Below, piece after piece: positions 7,416 through 15,715 of a stretch of DNA of 64,000 nucleotides. Numbering within the stretch: the first letter of the stretch is position 1; each line of letters starts with the position of its first letter. Made by a program: the position numbers and the translations under genes. The stretch is taken from positions 124,001 to 188,000 of the forward strand of contig NZ_BMQB01000007.1 in NCBI RefSeq assembly GCF_014647895.1, read 5' to 3'. Below the pieces are notes generated by a model. The model was not told where the DNA came from. It saw only the letters and a program-made list of their open reading frames with translations, and ran no database searches. Source of the stretch: Pilimelia anulata (lineage in GTDB: Bacteria; Actinomycetota; Actinomycetes; Mycobacteriales; Micromonosporaceae).

Positions 7416-7763
7416 ATGACCCTGTCCCTGGCTCCACCGCCCCGGGTGGAGTTGTCCGCACTGCCCTGTCGCAACTTCGAACCCGACCTGTGGTTCGCCG
7501 ACGCCCCGGCCGAGCTGGAACTGGCCAAGTCCCTGTGCAGCGACTGCCCGGTCCGGCGCGAGTGCCTGGCCGGCGCCGTCGAGCGGGCCGAGCCGTGGGG
7601 CGTGTGGGGCGGGGAGATCTTCGAACGGGGGGCCGTGGTGCCGCGCAAGCGCCCGCGCGGCCGTCCCCGCAAGACCGACCTGGCCCGCGACGCGGACCTG
7701 CGTACCGAGGTGGCGGCGCGACTGACCGCCAACGGCCTGGCCGGAACCCCGGTCGCGGCCTGA
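7416..7763 (+). CDS. whiB7: WhiB7 redox-sensitive transcription factor
   Basis: A 115-aa Wbl protein that binds a [4Fe-4S] cluster through C18, C41, C44 and C50. The GVWGGE turn is at 62-67 and an AT-hook (RPRGRPRK, 79-86) marks WhiB7 among Wbl paralogues. With SigA, WhiB7 activates AT-rich-flanked promoters of intrinsic antibiotic-resistance genes (ribosome protection, efflux, methylation). The ATG at 7416 is preceded by GAGGAAGGA; an in-frame upstream extension from 7326 lies in the terminator T-tract and is not used. Position after uvrD2 and before the ABC1 kinase matches Rv3197A. Expression is probably set by the leader attenuator. Confidence 0.96.
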   Translation: MTLSLAPPPRVELSALPCRNFEPDLWFADAPAELELAKSLCSDCPVRRECLAGAVERAEPWGVWGGEIFERGAVVPRKRPRGRPRKTDLARDADLRTEVAARLTANGLAGTPVAA

Positions 7764-7772
7764 CGAACGGCC

Positions 7773-7802
7773 GGCAACACCCGAGAAGGCAACACCCGAG
7801 AA
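7773..7802 (+). repeat. 15-bp tandem repeat between whiB7 and the next ORF
   Basis: GGCAACACCCGAGAA occurs twice in tandem (7773-7787, 7788-7802), and a third partial copy (ACCCGAGAGGA) forms the ribosome site of the ORF at 7832. Confidence 0.7.
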
Positions 7803-7831
7803 GCGCACCACAACCCGAGAGGACCACTGAG

Positions 7832-7999
7832 ATGACCAGCTCCCTGACCGGCCTGCACCTACTTCACCAAGCGCTGTCGCGGGCGCGAACGCGCCGGCCT
7901 CAGTCCGTTGTACAGGCGACCACTGAGGCACCCCGCTCCGCGCTCAGCACCGCCGCACGGGCCCGTCGCCAGGAGGCGACGCGGCTGCTGTACGGCTGA
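7832..7999 (+). CDS. Small basic hypothetical protein downstream of whiB7
   Basis: A 55-aa protein starting MTSSLTGLHLLHQALSRART, rich in Arg and Ala, with an N-terminal amphipathic helix (L-H-L-L-H-Q-A-L-S-R-A) and a basic C-terminus ending A-R-R-Q-E-A-T-R-L-L-Y-G. GAGAGGA precedes the ATG at about 10 bases. It is 68 bases downstream of whiB7 and probably cotranscribed, and a hairpin at 8028-8055 follows it. I do not recognise the family; similar short L-H-x-A-L-x-R-A proteins occur in actinobacteria without a known role. Confidence 0.6.
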   Translation: MTSSLTGLHLLHQALSRARTRRPQSVVQATTEAPRSALSTAARARRQEATRLLYG

Positions 8000-8027
8000 G
8001 CCGCACCCCGATTCCTCCCCGTATCGG

Positions 8028-8055
8028 GCGGGGGCGCCCGGGCCGGCGCCCCCGC
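8028..8055 (+). terminator. Hairpin after the whiB7 unit
   Basis: An 11-bp GC stem (GCGGGGGCGCC and its complement) with a 6-base loop lies 29 bases after the small ORF. Confidence 0.6.
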
Positions 8056-8258
8056 CGCGGCCCTGACCGCACGCCCCCGGCGTGCACCGATCCGAGAGGA
8101 TTCCCTCGACATCACGGGGTATCACTGCGATGACTACGTTCTTCGGCTGGGCCGGCCCCGGCTGACGCCCGCCGCCCGGACCTGTTCCGTCCGCACACAC
8201 CGACCCGCGCTCGTACGTCTCCCCGCGTACGGGCGCGCCCCCCGTTTCCGGCCGCTGG

Positions 8259-9566
8259 TCACTCCGCGAAGCCGGGTAGCCAGTCGTGCACCACCGCCCG
8301 GTACGGTGCCCGCGCCTCCAACTGGCACAGCACCCCGATCGACCCGAGCGTCACCCGGTGGATCAGCAGGTACGACGGCGGCAGGTTGAGCTGCCGGCTG
8401 AGCTGGTACGCCGGGCTGCGCGGGCTGCCCAGCCGGGCCGCCTCGGCGCGCAGCCACGCCCGGGTGAAGTGGAACTCCTCGGCCGCGATCGGCTCCAGCA
8501 TCGGCAGCAGGAAGTCCAGGATGGCGACCGGGTCGATCGCCTCGTCGGTGACGAACCCCTCGACCCGCAGCCCCGCCACGACCTCCTCGGCCTCGCCCGC
8601 CAGCGCCAGCCGGACCAGCCGGCCGATCGGCTCCGGCAGCCCGTCGGGCAGCCGCGCGACGGCGCCGAAGTCGATCACGCCCAGCCGCCCGTCCGGGAGC
8701 AGCCGGAAGTTGCCGGGGTGCGGGTCCGCGTGCAGCAGGCCGGCCCGCGCCGGCCCGGAGAAGTGCAGCGTGGCGAGCTGCCGGCCGGCCCGGTCGCGCT
8801 GCTCGGGCGTACCGCCGGCGATCACCGCGGACAGCGGCGTCCCCTCGATCCACTCAGTGATCAGCACCCGCGGCGTACCGGCGACCACCCGCGGGACGTG
8901 GATCTCCGGGTCGTCGGCGAACCCGTCGGCGAACGCCCGCTGCGCCGCCGCCTCCAGCTCGTAGTCCAGCTCCTCGGTGATCCGGGCGCGGATCTCGGCG
9001 ACGAGCGGCTTGATCTCCATCCCCGGCTGAATGATCTTGAATAGCCCGGACAGCCGGGCGAGCTGGTTCAGGTCCGCGACCAGCGCCTCGCCGGCGCCCG
9101 GGTACTGGATCTTCACCGCGACCTCGGTGCCGTCCCGCCAGATCGCCCGGTGTACCTGCCCGATGCTCGCGGCGGCGGCCGGCCGGTCGGAGAACTCGCG
9201 GAACTTGCGCCGCCACTGCCGCCCGAGCTGCTCGGCGAGGACCCTGTGCACGCTGGCGGCGGGCAGCGGCGGCGCGGCCTCCTGGAGCTTGGTCAGCGCC
9301 TGCCGGTACGGCCCGGCGAGGTCCTCGGGCAGCGCCGCCTCGAACACGCTCAGCGCCTGCCCGAACTTCATCGCACCGCCCTTGAGCTGGCCCAGCACGC
9401 TGAACAACTGCTCGGCCGTACGCTGCTGGAGTTCGGCGCTGACGACGTCGGACGCGATCCCGGTGACCCGCTTCCCGAGCCCCAGCACCGCCCGCCCGGC
9501 GAAGCCGAGCGGCAGGGCGGCCAGCTTGGCGGTCCGGGCCACGGCCCGGCGGGGGATATCGCTCAT
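8259..9566 (-). CDS. ABC1/ADCK (UbiB-like) atypical kinase
   Basis: A 435-aa member of the ABC1/UbiB kinase-like family. Visible motifs are the family KxGQ signature as MKFGQALS near residue 67, the Ala-rich loop AAASIGQVH near 130, VKIQYPG with the ATP-binding lysine, ELDYELEAAAQ, ADPHPGNF (catalytic loop) near 290 and VIDFGA (metal-binding Asp). Members support lipid or quinone metabolism through ATPase rather than protein kinase activity. It is the counterpart of Rv3197. The ATG at 9566 has CAGAAT six bases upstream on the minus strand, a leaderless arrangement. It faces the whiB7 unit convergently. Confidence 0.9.
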   Translation of the reverse strand: MSDIPRRAVARTAKLAALPLGFAGRAVLGLGKRVTGIASDVVSAELQQRTAEQLFSVLGQLKGGAMKFGQALSVFEAALPEDLAGPYRQALTKLQEAAPPLPAASVHRVLAEQLGRQWRRKFREFSDRPAAAASIGQVHRAIWRDGTEVAVKIQYPGAGEALVADLNQLARLSGLFKIIQPGMEIKPLVAEIRARITEELDYELEAAAQRAFADGFADDPEIHVPRVVAGTPRVLITEWIEGTPLSAVIAGGTPEQRDRAGRQLATLHFSGPARAGLLHADPHPGNFRLLPDGRLGVIDFGAVARLPDGLPEPIGRLVRLALAGEAEEVVAGLRVEGFVTDEAIDPVAILDFLLPMLEPIAAEEFHFTRAWLRAEAARLGSPRSPAYQLSRQLNLPPSYLLIHRVTLGSIGVLCQLEARAPYRAVVHDWLPGFAE

Positions 9567-9916
9567 GCCCCGATTCTGACCGACGCGGCACAACCGCGTG
9601 CTCCGGCCGTCGCCGCCCACCCCCCGGCCAGCCCGCGGGGCGGACCCGGCGGGGGCACCGGACACCGCCCCCGCCGCCACCCGGAAGCCCCGGCGCGAGC
9701 CCGGTCGCCCGGTGCGGGCGGTGACGGCGGCCTCGACCGTCCGGCCCGGTGCCGTCGGCGCGGGGAGCCGGTCCCCGCGCCGCTCCCGCGCGCACGCCCG
9801 GCGCGGTTTCGTCCGGAGTCGGTCGCGGTCGGGGGTCCGCGCAGTGTGCGGTCGGGGGTCCGCGCAGTGTCGAGTGGCCGGTGTGACGGCGGTCCATGGT
9901 GCCGGCGGCGGCGATG
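9567..9916. other. Non-coding interval between ABC1 and ThiF-like genes
   Basis: About 350 bases without a supportable gene. It contains the ABC1 promoter (9573-9578 -10 on the minus strand), the 23-bp tandem repeat at 9825-9870, and otherwise GC-rich sequence with no clear motif. Confidence 0.5.
9825..9870. repeat. Perfect 23-bp tandem duplication
   Basis: Two adjacent identical 23-base units (9825-9847 and 9848-9870) beginning GCGGTCGGGGG, downstream of the ThiF-like gene. Confidence 0.8.
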
Positions 9917-10969
9917 TCATGCCGGTACCCGCTGATCCCCGGCCTGCCGGGGGTGGGTCCCGCCGCCGCGGGCGGCCGCTGCGGGGGCGGCGCAGTCGCA
10001 GTGCGGGTGGTGGGTCCATCGGCGCCAGCGCGGCGCGCCGTCCCGGTCGAACTCCACCAGCGCGCCGATCGTGTCCGGCGCCCGGCCGTCGATGAGCGCG
10101 AGCACTTGGCCGGCGGCGTACGCGGCCGCGGCGTGCAGTGTCACCGCCCCGGCCGGCGCGGTACCGGCGAGGACCCGGGCGGCGAGGTCGGGCCAGCCGG
10201 GGTCGCGGTCGGTCCGGTGCCGGTCGAGGCAGCCGAGGCACGGGCCGCCGGCCGGCGGGACGAGCGGCCCCACCGCGACGATCGGCCCGCGGGCGCCGAC
10301 GACCAGGTGCGGCTGCCGCCGCCGGGCGTGGCCGAGCGCGACCAGCGTCGCCGGCCGGTCCAGTCCCACGTGGACGACGGCGCTCGCGCGGCGGGTCAGC
10401 CGGCCGGTGTCGACGTCCGGGGCCACGTCGGCGATGGCGGCGGTGATCGCGAGCCGCCGGGCCGGCGCGGTGACGGGGTCGAGGCGCCCGACCCCGGCGG
10501 TGGCGAGCAGGCGGGCGAGGACGGTGCCCAGTTCGGCGCCGGCGGGCGCGGTACCGGCGACGATCTCCAGGCGGATCCGGGCGGCCGAGCGGGCGGTCAG
10601 CGCCGCCGCGGGCGGGCGCCAGGGCTCGGCCAGCGCCAGCGCGGCGGCCTCCGCGGCCAGCCGCCGGCGCCGCTCGGGCGGCAGGCCGGGCGGGTGCAGG
10701 TCGCCGGCCGGCAGCGCGACGCCCGCCCGGCGCAGGGCGGCGATGAGGTCGTGCACGCAGCCCGCCGGTACGCCGGCGCCGGCCGCGCGGCGGACGATCG
10801 CCGCGACGGTGTGCCCGCCGTCGAGCAGGTCGACGACGGCCGCCAGGGCGGGGTGCGGCAGCTCGATCAGGCAGTGCGGTCCGGGCTCGACGCCGAACTG
10901 GAGCAGGCGCGGCCCGCGCCGCAGCAGCGGCAGGCCGGGGACGAGGGTGGGGCGGATCGCGGTGGGCAT
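9917..10969 (-). CDS. ThiF-like / TOMM cyclodehydratase-partner-type protein
   Basis: A 350-aa protein resembling the degenerate ThiF/E1-like proteins linked to azol(in)e peptide (TOMM) cyclodehydratases. The N-terminal half has a peptide-clamp/winged-helix character (ELPHPALAAVVDLLDG). The middle has Rossmann-like alternation without an intact GxGxxG. The C-terminal half carries CLGCLDRHRTDRDPGWP and a terminal H-P-H-C-D-C, so two cysteine pairs can bind zinc as in that family. No precursor peptide or YcaO gene is nearby. In M. tuberculosis a conserved gene (Rv3196) occupies this place beside the ABC1 kinase. The ATG at 10969 is chosen from the start of similarity; a frame extension exists to 11017. 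Confidence 0.65.
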   Translation of the reverse strand: MPTAIRPTLVPGLPLLRRGPRLLQFGVEPGPHCLIELPHPALAAVVDLLDGGHTVAAIVRRAAGAGVPAGCVHDLIAALRRAGVALPAGDLHPPGLPPERRRRLAAEAAALALAEPWRPPAAALTARSAARIRLEIVAGTAPAGAELGTVLARLLATAGVGRLDPVTAPARRLAITAAIADVAPDVDTGRLTRRASAVVHVGLDRPATLVALGHARRRQPHLVVGARGPIVAVGPLVPPAGGPCLGCLDRHRTDRDPGWPDLAARVLAGTAPAGAVTLHAAAAYAAGQVLALIDGRAPDTIGALVEFDRDGAPRWRRWTHHPHCDCAAPAAAARGGGTHPRQAGDQRVPA

Positions 10970-11349
10970 GGCGGCACGCTCCCACGATCCGGCGGGGCGG
11001 CGGTGCGCGCTGTCCACAGGAGGTATCGGTCATTGCCGACCGAACGCCCGCGGCGGCGGGTTATCCACAGGGCCTGTCGGATGCCCGACAGTCGCCTCAT
11101 CGGCGGGCAGCGATCCTTCGCCGCCCCGGGTCCGCCGCGGACGGTGGACAACGCGGGCGCCCGGTGCGGCGACGTCCGTGAGTCCGCTCGCGGCGCGAGC
11201 CCCACGCCGTACTCGAATCAGGGTCGCGGCCCGCACCCGATCAGGGTCGCGGCACGCATCGGGGTCGCGGCATGCAGAAGCCGGCTGGTGTCCGGGCCCG
11301 CGCCCGTCCGCCAGCCGGCTCGCCGCCGATCAGTGCTCCGGCGCGCCGA
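10970..11349. other. Non-coding interval with a DnaA-box-like site and short repeats
   Basis: About 380 bases. It holds TTATCCACA (11061-11069), identical to the consensus DnaA box, and CTGTCCACA (11010-11018), one mismatch from the streptomycete form. A small hairpin CTGTCGG-ATGC-CCGACAG is at 11074-11091. Three near-identical 14-base units (ATCAGGGTCGCGGC at 11217, 11240 and, with one change, 11258) follow, and a hairpin (11279-11288 with 11311-11320) can terminate the DUF5679 gene. Confidence 0.5.
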
Positions 11350-11514
11350 TCAGGCCTGGGCCTTCGCCTTGCCGAGGATCCGGTTGACGGTGGTACCGCA
11401 GACCGGGCACTTGCCCTTGGCCATCTCCATGCCGGTCTTGGACACCGTGACGTTGCCCTCGAACGTGCGCTTCTCCTTGCACTTGACGCAGTAACCCTCG
11501 TAGTTCTGGGCCAC
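11350..11514 (-). CDS. DUF5679 zinc-ribbon protein
   Basis: A 54-aa protein with two CxxC knuckles (Y-C-V-K-C and K-C-P-V-C-G) around a central V-S-K-T-G-M-E-M-A-K-G segment, the DUF5679 pattern (also met in ribosome- or RNA-associated zinc ribbons). The GTG at 11514 follows GAGGAGG at good spacing. It is a small conserved actinobacterial protein of unknown role. It diverges from the YgjP-type peptidase gene. Confidence 0.88.
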   Translation of the reverse strand: MAQNYEGYCVKCKEKRTFEGNVTVSKTGMEMAKGKCPVCGTTVNRILGKAKAQA

Positions 11515-11901
11515 GGTGTCCTCCTCGTCTCGTCCGTCGCGCGCCGGGGCGCCCGGTGGGACGCCGGCGGCGGGTCGACGGCTGGTGCGTCCACTCGTCG
11601 TGGCCGCCGGTCCGCGCCTCCTTCGGTACCCGAGGTGGCGCGTTTTCATGTCGTCGCCGGGTGGGAGCCCCGGCCAATTGAGTGTGCATGTCCCGATCGT
11701 CCGTGTATGCGAACTTAGTCGGGACACGCCGTACGGTTGACGAAACGGTGAGCGCTGAGCACCCGGTCGGAGAAAAATTCGGACCTGCGGCGCATAAGGT
11801 CGATTTCCCGGCGGGGTACGGAGTGTCGAGTCTTGCGGCCCCCTGCCCCTTACCGGCTAGCGTGCCAGCGTGAACGTCGTTCGGAGTCGCGCGGAGCACT
11901 G
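11515..11901. other. Divergent intergenic region, DUF5679 / YgjP-like
   Basis: About 390 bases between divergent genes. The stretch 11690-11830 is AT-richer than average and presumably holds both promoters; a TTGACG at 11738 is a possible -35 but I see no well-spaced -10. No gene is supported. Confidence 0.4.
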
Positions 11902-12432
11902 ATGGGCGGGGCGCGCAAGCCGGTGGTCGAAGTACGGCGCAGTCAGCGCCGGCGGCGAACGGTGTCCGCTTATCGGGACGGAGAGCGCGTAGTCGTCCTC
12001 ATCCCGGACAAGTTCTCCCGGGCCGAGGAGTCCGAGTGGGTGGAGAAGATGCTCGCCCGGCTCGCCGCCAGGGAGCAGCGCGCCCGCCGTACCGACTCCG
12101 ACCTGGCCGCCCGCGCCCGCCGGCTGATCTCGCAGTACCTGGACGAGCACGGCGAGAGCGCCATGCCGGTCAGCATCCGGTGGGTGCACAACCAGAGCGG
12201 CCGCTGGGGCTCCTGCACCCCGGCCGACCGGACGATCCGCATCTCGCACCGCATCCAGGAGATGCCGGACTGGGTCGTCGACTACGTCCTCCTGCACGAG
12301 CTGACCCACCTGGTCGTGCCCAGCCACAACGAGGTCTTCTGGTCGCTGGTCGGCCGGTACCCGAAGGCCGAGCGCGCCCGCGGCTTCCTGGAGGGCGTCG
12401 CCGCCGCGACCGCCCTCACCCTCGACGACTGA
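11902..12432 (+). CDS. YgjP/DUF45-type metallopeptidase
   Basis: A 176-aa zincin-like protein. The N-terminus is basic (R-R-S-Q-R-R-R-R-T-V-S-A-Y-R-D-G), the middle holds V-H-N-Q-S-G-R-W-G-S-C-T-P, and the active site is HELTHL (residues ~132-137), followed by H-N-E-V-F-W, the conserved third-ligand region of the YgjP/M48-related family. These are cytoplasmic putative peptidases of unclear substrate. The ATG at 11902 follows GGAG at six bases; an upstream TTG extension is unlikely. GC content and position agree with the conserved block. Confidence 0.9.
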   Translation: MGGARKPVVEVRRSQRRRRTVSAYRDGERVVVLIPDKFSRAEESEWVEKMLARLAAREQRARRTDSDLAARARRLISQYLDEHGESAMPVSIRWVHNQSGRWGSCTPADRTIRISHRIQEMPDWVVDYVLLHELTHLVVPSHNEVFWSLVGRYPKAERARGFLEGVAAATALTLDD

Positions 12433-12493
12433 CGGGCGGGCCGGCCGCGCCGGGTGATCGCGCGGGCGGGTCGGCGCCGGTACGGTGTCCGAT

Positions 12494-13207
<714 letters not shown>

Positions 13208-13267
13208 CCGAGACCGCGGATTCGGACCCCGGCCGCGCTCGCTGCGCCGCCACCCGTGCCGCAACGA

Positions 13268-13298
13268 CGCTCGGCCCGGCGAATCGCCGGGCCGAGCG
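13268..13298. terminator. Bidirectional hairpin
   Basis: A 15-bp perfect stem (13268-13282 with 13284-13298) lies between two convergent genes. Confidence 0.7.
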
Positions 13299-13322
13299 CA
13301 AACGAAGCGCGAACGAGCGCGG

Positions 13323-14570
13323 TCAGCCCGCCGGGGGCGGCTCCTCGGTCGGGCCGGGATCGCGGGTCAGCGCGTCGAAGTCGATCTCCTCGCTCGTCGC
13401 CGTCGCGAACTCCGTCGGATCGGCGAAGTCCGCCGCCGTCGGCAGCAGGTCCGGGTGCCCCCAGATCGCGTCCCGGCCGGCCACGCCGCGCTCGCGGGTC
13501 AGCGCCGTCCACACCTCGGCGGCCTCGCGCAGCCGCCGCGGCCGCAGCTCCAGCCCGACCAGCGCCGCGAACGTCTGCTCGGCCGGGCCGCCGGCCGCCC
13601 GGCGCCGCCGGAACGCCTCGGCGAGCCGGTCCACCTGCGTGATCCGGCCGTCCACCGCCGCGTCGACGACGTGGCCGACCCAGCCCTCGACCAGCGCCAG
13701 CGTGGTCTCCAGCCGGGCCAGCGTGGCCTGCTGGGCGGGGGAGTCGGCGGGGGCGAACACGCCGTTGAGGTCCAGCTCCTGCATGCTCGCCGGGTCCATC
13801 GGGTTCACCCGGCCGAGGGCCTCCTCGATCCGGTCCTGGTCCACCCGGATCCCGGCGGCGTACGTCTCGACCGTCGCCAGCACGTGCCCGCGCAGCCACG
13901 GCACGTGCCCGAACAGCCGCTGGTGCGCGGCCTCCCGGAGCGCCACGTACAGCCGGACCTCGTCGGGCGGCAGTTCGAGGCCGTCGCCGTACGTCTTGAT
14001 GTTGGCCGGGACGAGCGCGGCCGCGCCGGGCGGGCCGAGCGGCAGCCCGATGTCGCCGGCCGAGAGGACCTCGGCGGCGAGCGAGGCGAGCGCCTGGCCG
14101 AGCTGGCCGCCGAACATCGCGCCGCCCAGGCTGGCCATCATCGCCTGCATCGGGGCGAACTGGGCCTTCGCCTCGGGCGGCACCAGGTCGCCCATCGCGG
14201 CGACCATCCGGCCGGCGACCGGGTCGCACAGCTTCTTCCAGACGTCGAGGGTGCGGTAGATCCACTCGTTGCGGTTCCACGCCTCGGTGGTCTGCACCCC
14301 GGACGGGAGCGCGCAGACCGGCTCCAGCCACAGGTCGGCGAGCCGGATCGCCTCGTCGACGGCGTGCCGGTCGTACGGCGACGGCGCCGGATCACCCTCC
14401 TGCGCGAGCGCGTTCGCGGCGAGCTGGCGGGCCAGGTCCCAGTTGACCGGGCCGCCGCCGGGTGTCGCCAGCAACTGCTGGAGCTGGCTCATCATGGCCT
14501 GGAGCTGCGCGGGATCGGCCGGGTCGGGACCCTGGCCGGGGAGGCTGAAGCCGAAAGGAATGTCGGGCAC
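13323..14570 (-). CDS. Zinc-dependent metalloprotease, DUF2342/TIGR03624 family
   Basis: A 415-aa actinobacterial zincin_2 protein, counterpart of Rv3195. It has an N-terminal Met/Gln-rich helix (QLQAMMSQLQQLL), V-N-W-D-L-A-R-Q-L-A, and a conserved central block around LREAAHQRLFGHVPWL (residues ~210-225), the family's E-x-x-H region, followed by V-E-T-Y-A-A-G-I. The tail is acidic and Pro-rich. Function is unknown; members are annotated as F420-associated or metalloproteases. The GTG at 14570 has TACCGT six bases upstream on the minus strand, overlapping a GGAG, so the message may be leaderless. It diverges from the PDZ gene, with both promoters in 70 bases. Confidence 0.88.
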   Translation of the reverse strand: MPDIPFGFSLPGQGPDPADPAQLQAMMSQLQQLLATPGGGPVNWDLARQLAANALAQEGDPAPSPYDRHAVDEAIRLADLWLEPVCALPSGVQTTEAWNRNEWIYRTLDVWKKLCDPVAGRMVAAMGDLVPPEAKAQFAPMQAMMASLGGAMFGGQLGQALASLAAEVLSAGDIGLPLGPPGAAALVPANIKTYGDGLELPPDEVRLYVALREAAHQRLFGHVPWLRGHVLATVETYAAGIRVDQDRIEEALGRVNPMDPASMQELDLNGVFAPADSPAQQATLARLETTLALVEGWVGHVVDAAVDGRITQVDRLAEAFRRRRAAGGPAEQTFAALVGLELRPRRLREAAEVWTALTRERGVAGRDAIWGHPDLLPTAADFADPTEFATATSEEIDFDALTRDPGPTEEPPPAG

Positions 14571-14640
14571 CACTCCACGGTACGCCGCCCCGGCACCACC
14601 GACACCGGCGTCCGCGCCGGCAGCGGATAGGCTCGCCGGC

Positions 14641-15660
14641 ATGAGACGTCGGGGTGTGACGGTGCTGGTCGGGGCGGTCCTCGTCGGGCTGCTGCTCGCC
14701 GGGCTGCTGTCGGCCCCCGTCCCGTACGTGATCCTCGGTGCCGGGCCGACCGTCGACACGGTCGGCACCGAGAAGGGCAAGCAGGTGATCAACGTCACCG
14801 GCCGGGCCACCTCCGACTCGGCCGGTCAGCTCCGGCTCACCACGGTCGGCGTGCAGGGGCGGACGGACCTGGTGGCGGCCATCGCCGCCTGGTTCGACCG
14901 GAGCGAGGCGGTCGTCCCGCGGGAGCTGATCTACCCGCCGGGCCGCAACGAGAAGGAGGTGGACAAGCAGAACCAGGAGGAGTTCGCCCGCTCCCAGACC
15001 AGCGCCGAGACGGCCGCGCTGCGCCACCTCGGCTTCCCCGTCCGGATCCGGGTCAGCCGGATCGTGCCCGGCGGCGCCGCCGAGGGCGTCCTGCGCGCCG
15101 ACGACGTCGTCACCGGGGTCGACGGCAAGAAGATCGACAGCGGGGCCGCGCTGACGGCGGCGATCCAGGCCGCGCCCGCCGGGACCCGCTTCCGGGTGGC
15201 GTACGAGCGCGCCGGCAAGCCCGCCGCCGCGGCGCTGGTCAGCCGCGGCGCCGGCGACGACCCGCCGCGGATCGGCGTGGAGATCGAGCAGGAGCAGCCG
15301 CACCCGTTCCAGCTCAAGATCGACGTACCGGAGGAGATCGGCGGCCCCAGCGCCGGCCTGATGTTCGCCCTGGGCATCATCGACAAGCTCACCCCGGAGG
15401 ACCTGACCGGCGGGAAGGTCATCGCCGGCACCGGCACCATCGACGACGCCGGTAAGGTCGGACCGATCGGCGGCATCCCGCAGAAGCTGGTCGGCGCCCG
15501 GGCGGCCGGCGCCACGTACTTCCTCGCCCCGGCCGACAACTGCGCCGAGGCCGCGGCCAACCCCGTGGCCGGCCTCACCCTCGCCCGCGTGTCCACGCTG
15601 GATGAGGCCCTGGCGGCGCTGGCCGACATCCGCGCGGGGCGGCCGCCGAAGCCCTGCTGA
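14641..15660 (+). CDS. Membrane-anchored PDZ domain Lon-like protease
   Basis: A 339-aa protein, counterpart of Rv3194c. A single N-terminal membrane segment (residues ~6-26) is followed by an extracytoplasmic region, a PDZ domain (~120-205, with P-G-G-A-A-E-G-V-L-R-A-D-D-V-V) and a Lon-type S16 protease domain. The catalytic Ser lies in GGPSAGLMFALG and the Lys in GGIPQKLVGA. It probably degrades or processes envelope proteins; the YlbL family is the model. TAGGCT at 14628-14633 is seven bases before the ATG, so the transcript is probably leaderless. Confidence 0.93.
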   Translation: MRRRGVTVLVGAVLVGLLLAGLLSAPVPYVILGAGPTVDTVGTEKGKQVINVTGRATSDSAGQLRLTTVGVQGRTDLVAAIAAWFDRSEAVVPRELIYPPGRNEKEVDKQNQEEFARSQTSAETAALRHLGFPVRIRVSRIVPGGAAEGVLRADDVVTGVDGKKIDSGAALTAAIQAAPAGTRFRVAYERAGKPAAAALVSRGAGDDPPRIGVEIEQEQPHPFQLKIDVPEEIGGPSAGLMFALGIIDKLTPEDLTGGKVIAGTGTIDDAGKVGPIGGIPQKLVGARAAGATYFLAPADNCAEAAANPVAGLTLARVSTLDEALAALADIRAGRPPKPC

Positions 15661-15715
15661 GCGCCGCGGCCCGCGGGTCGCGGCCGGTCCCGGGATCGCG
15701 TCGTACGCTGTGGGC

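Noticed and set aside
8130..8165. An 11-codon ORF (MTTFFGWAGPG) after the whiB7 unit
   Set aside because: No ribosome site at useful distance and too short to support; kept only as a note.
9917..10969. Azole-peptide (TOMM) biosynthetic cluster
   Set aside because: Only the ThiF-like partner is present; no YcaO, flavin dehydrogenase or precursor peptide.
11010..11069. Replication origin from DnaA-like boxes
   Set aside because: Only two boxes, no cluster, no dnaA/dnaN neighbourhood and no AT-rich unwinding region.
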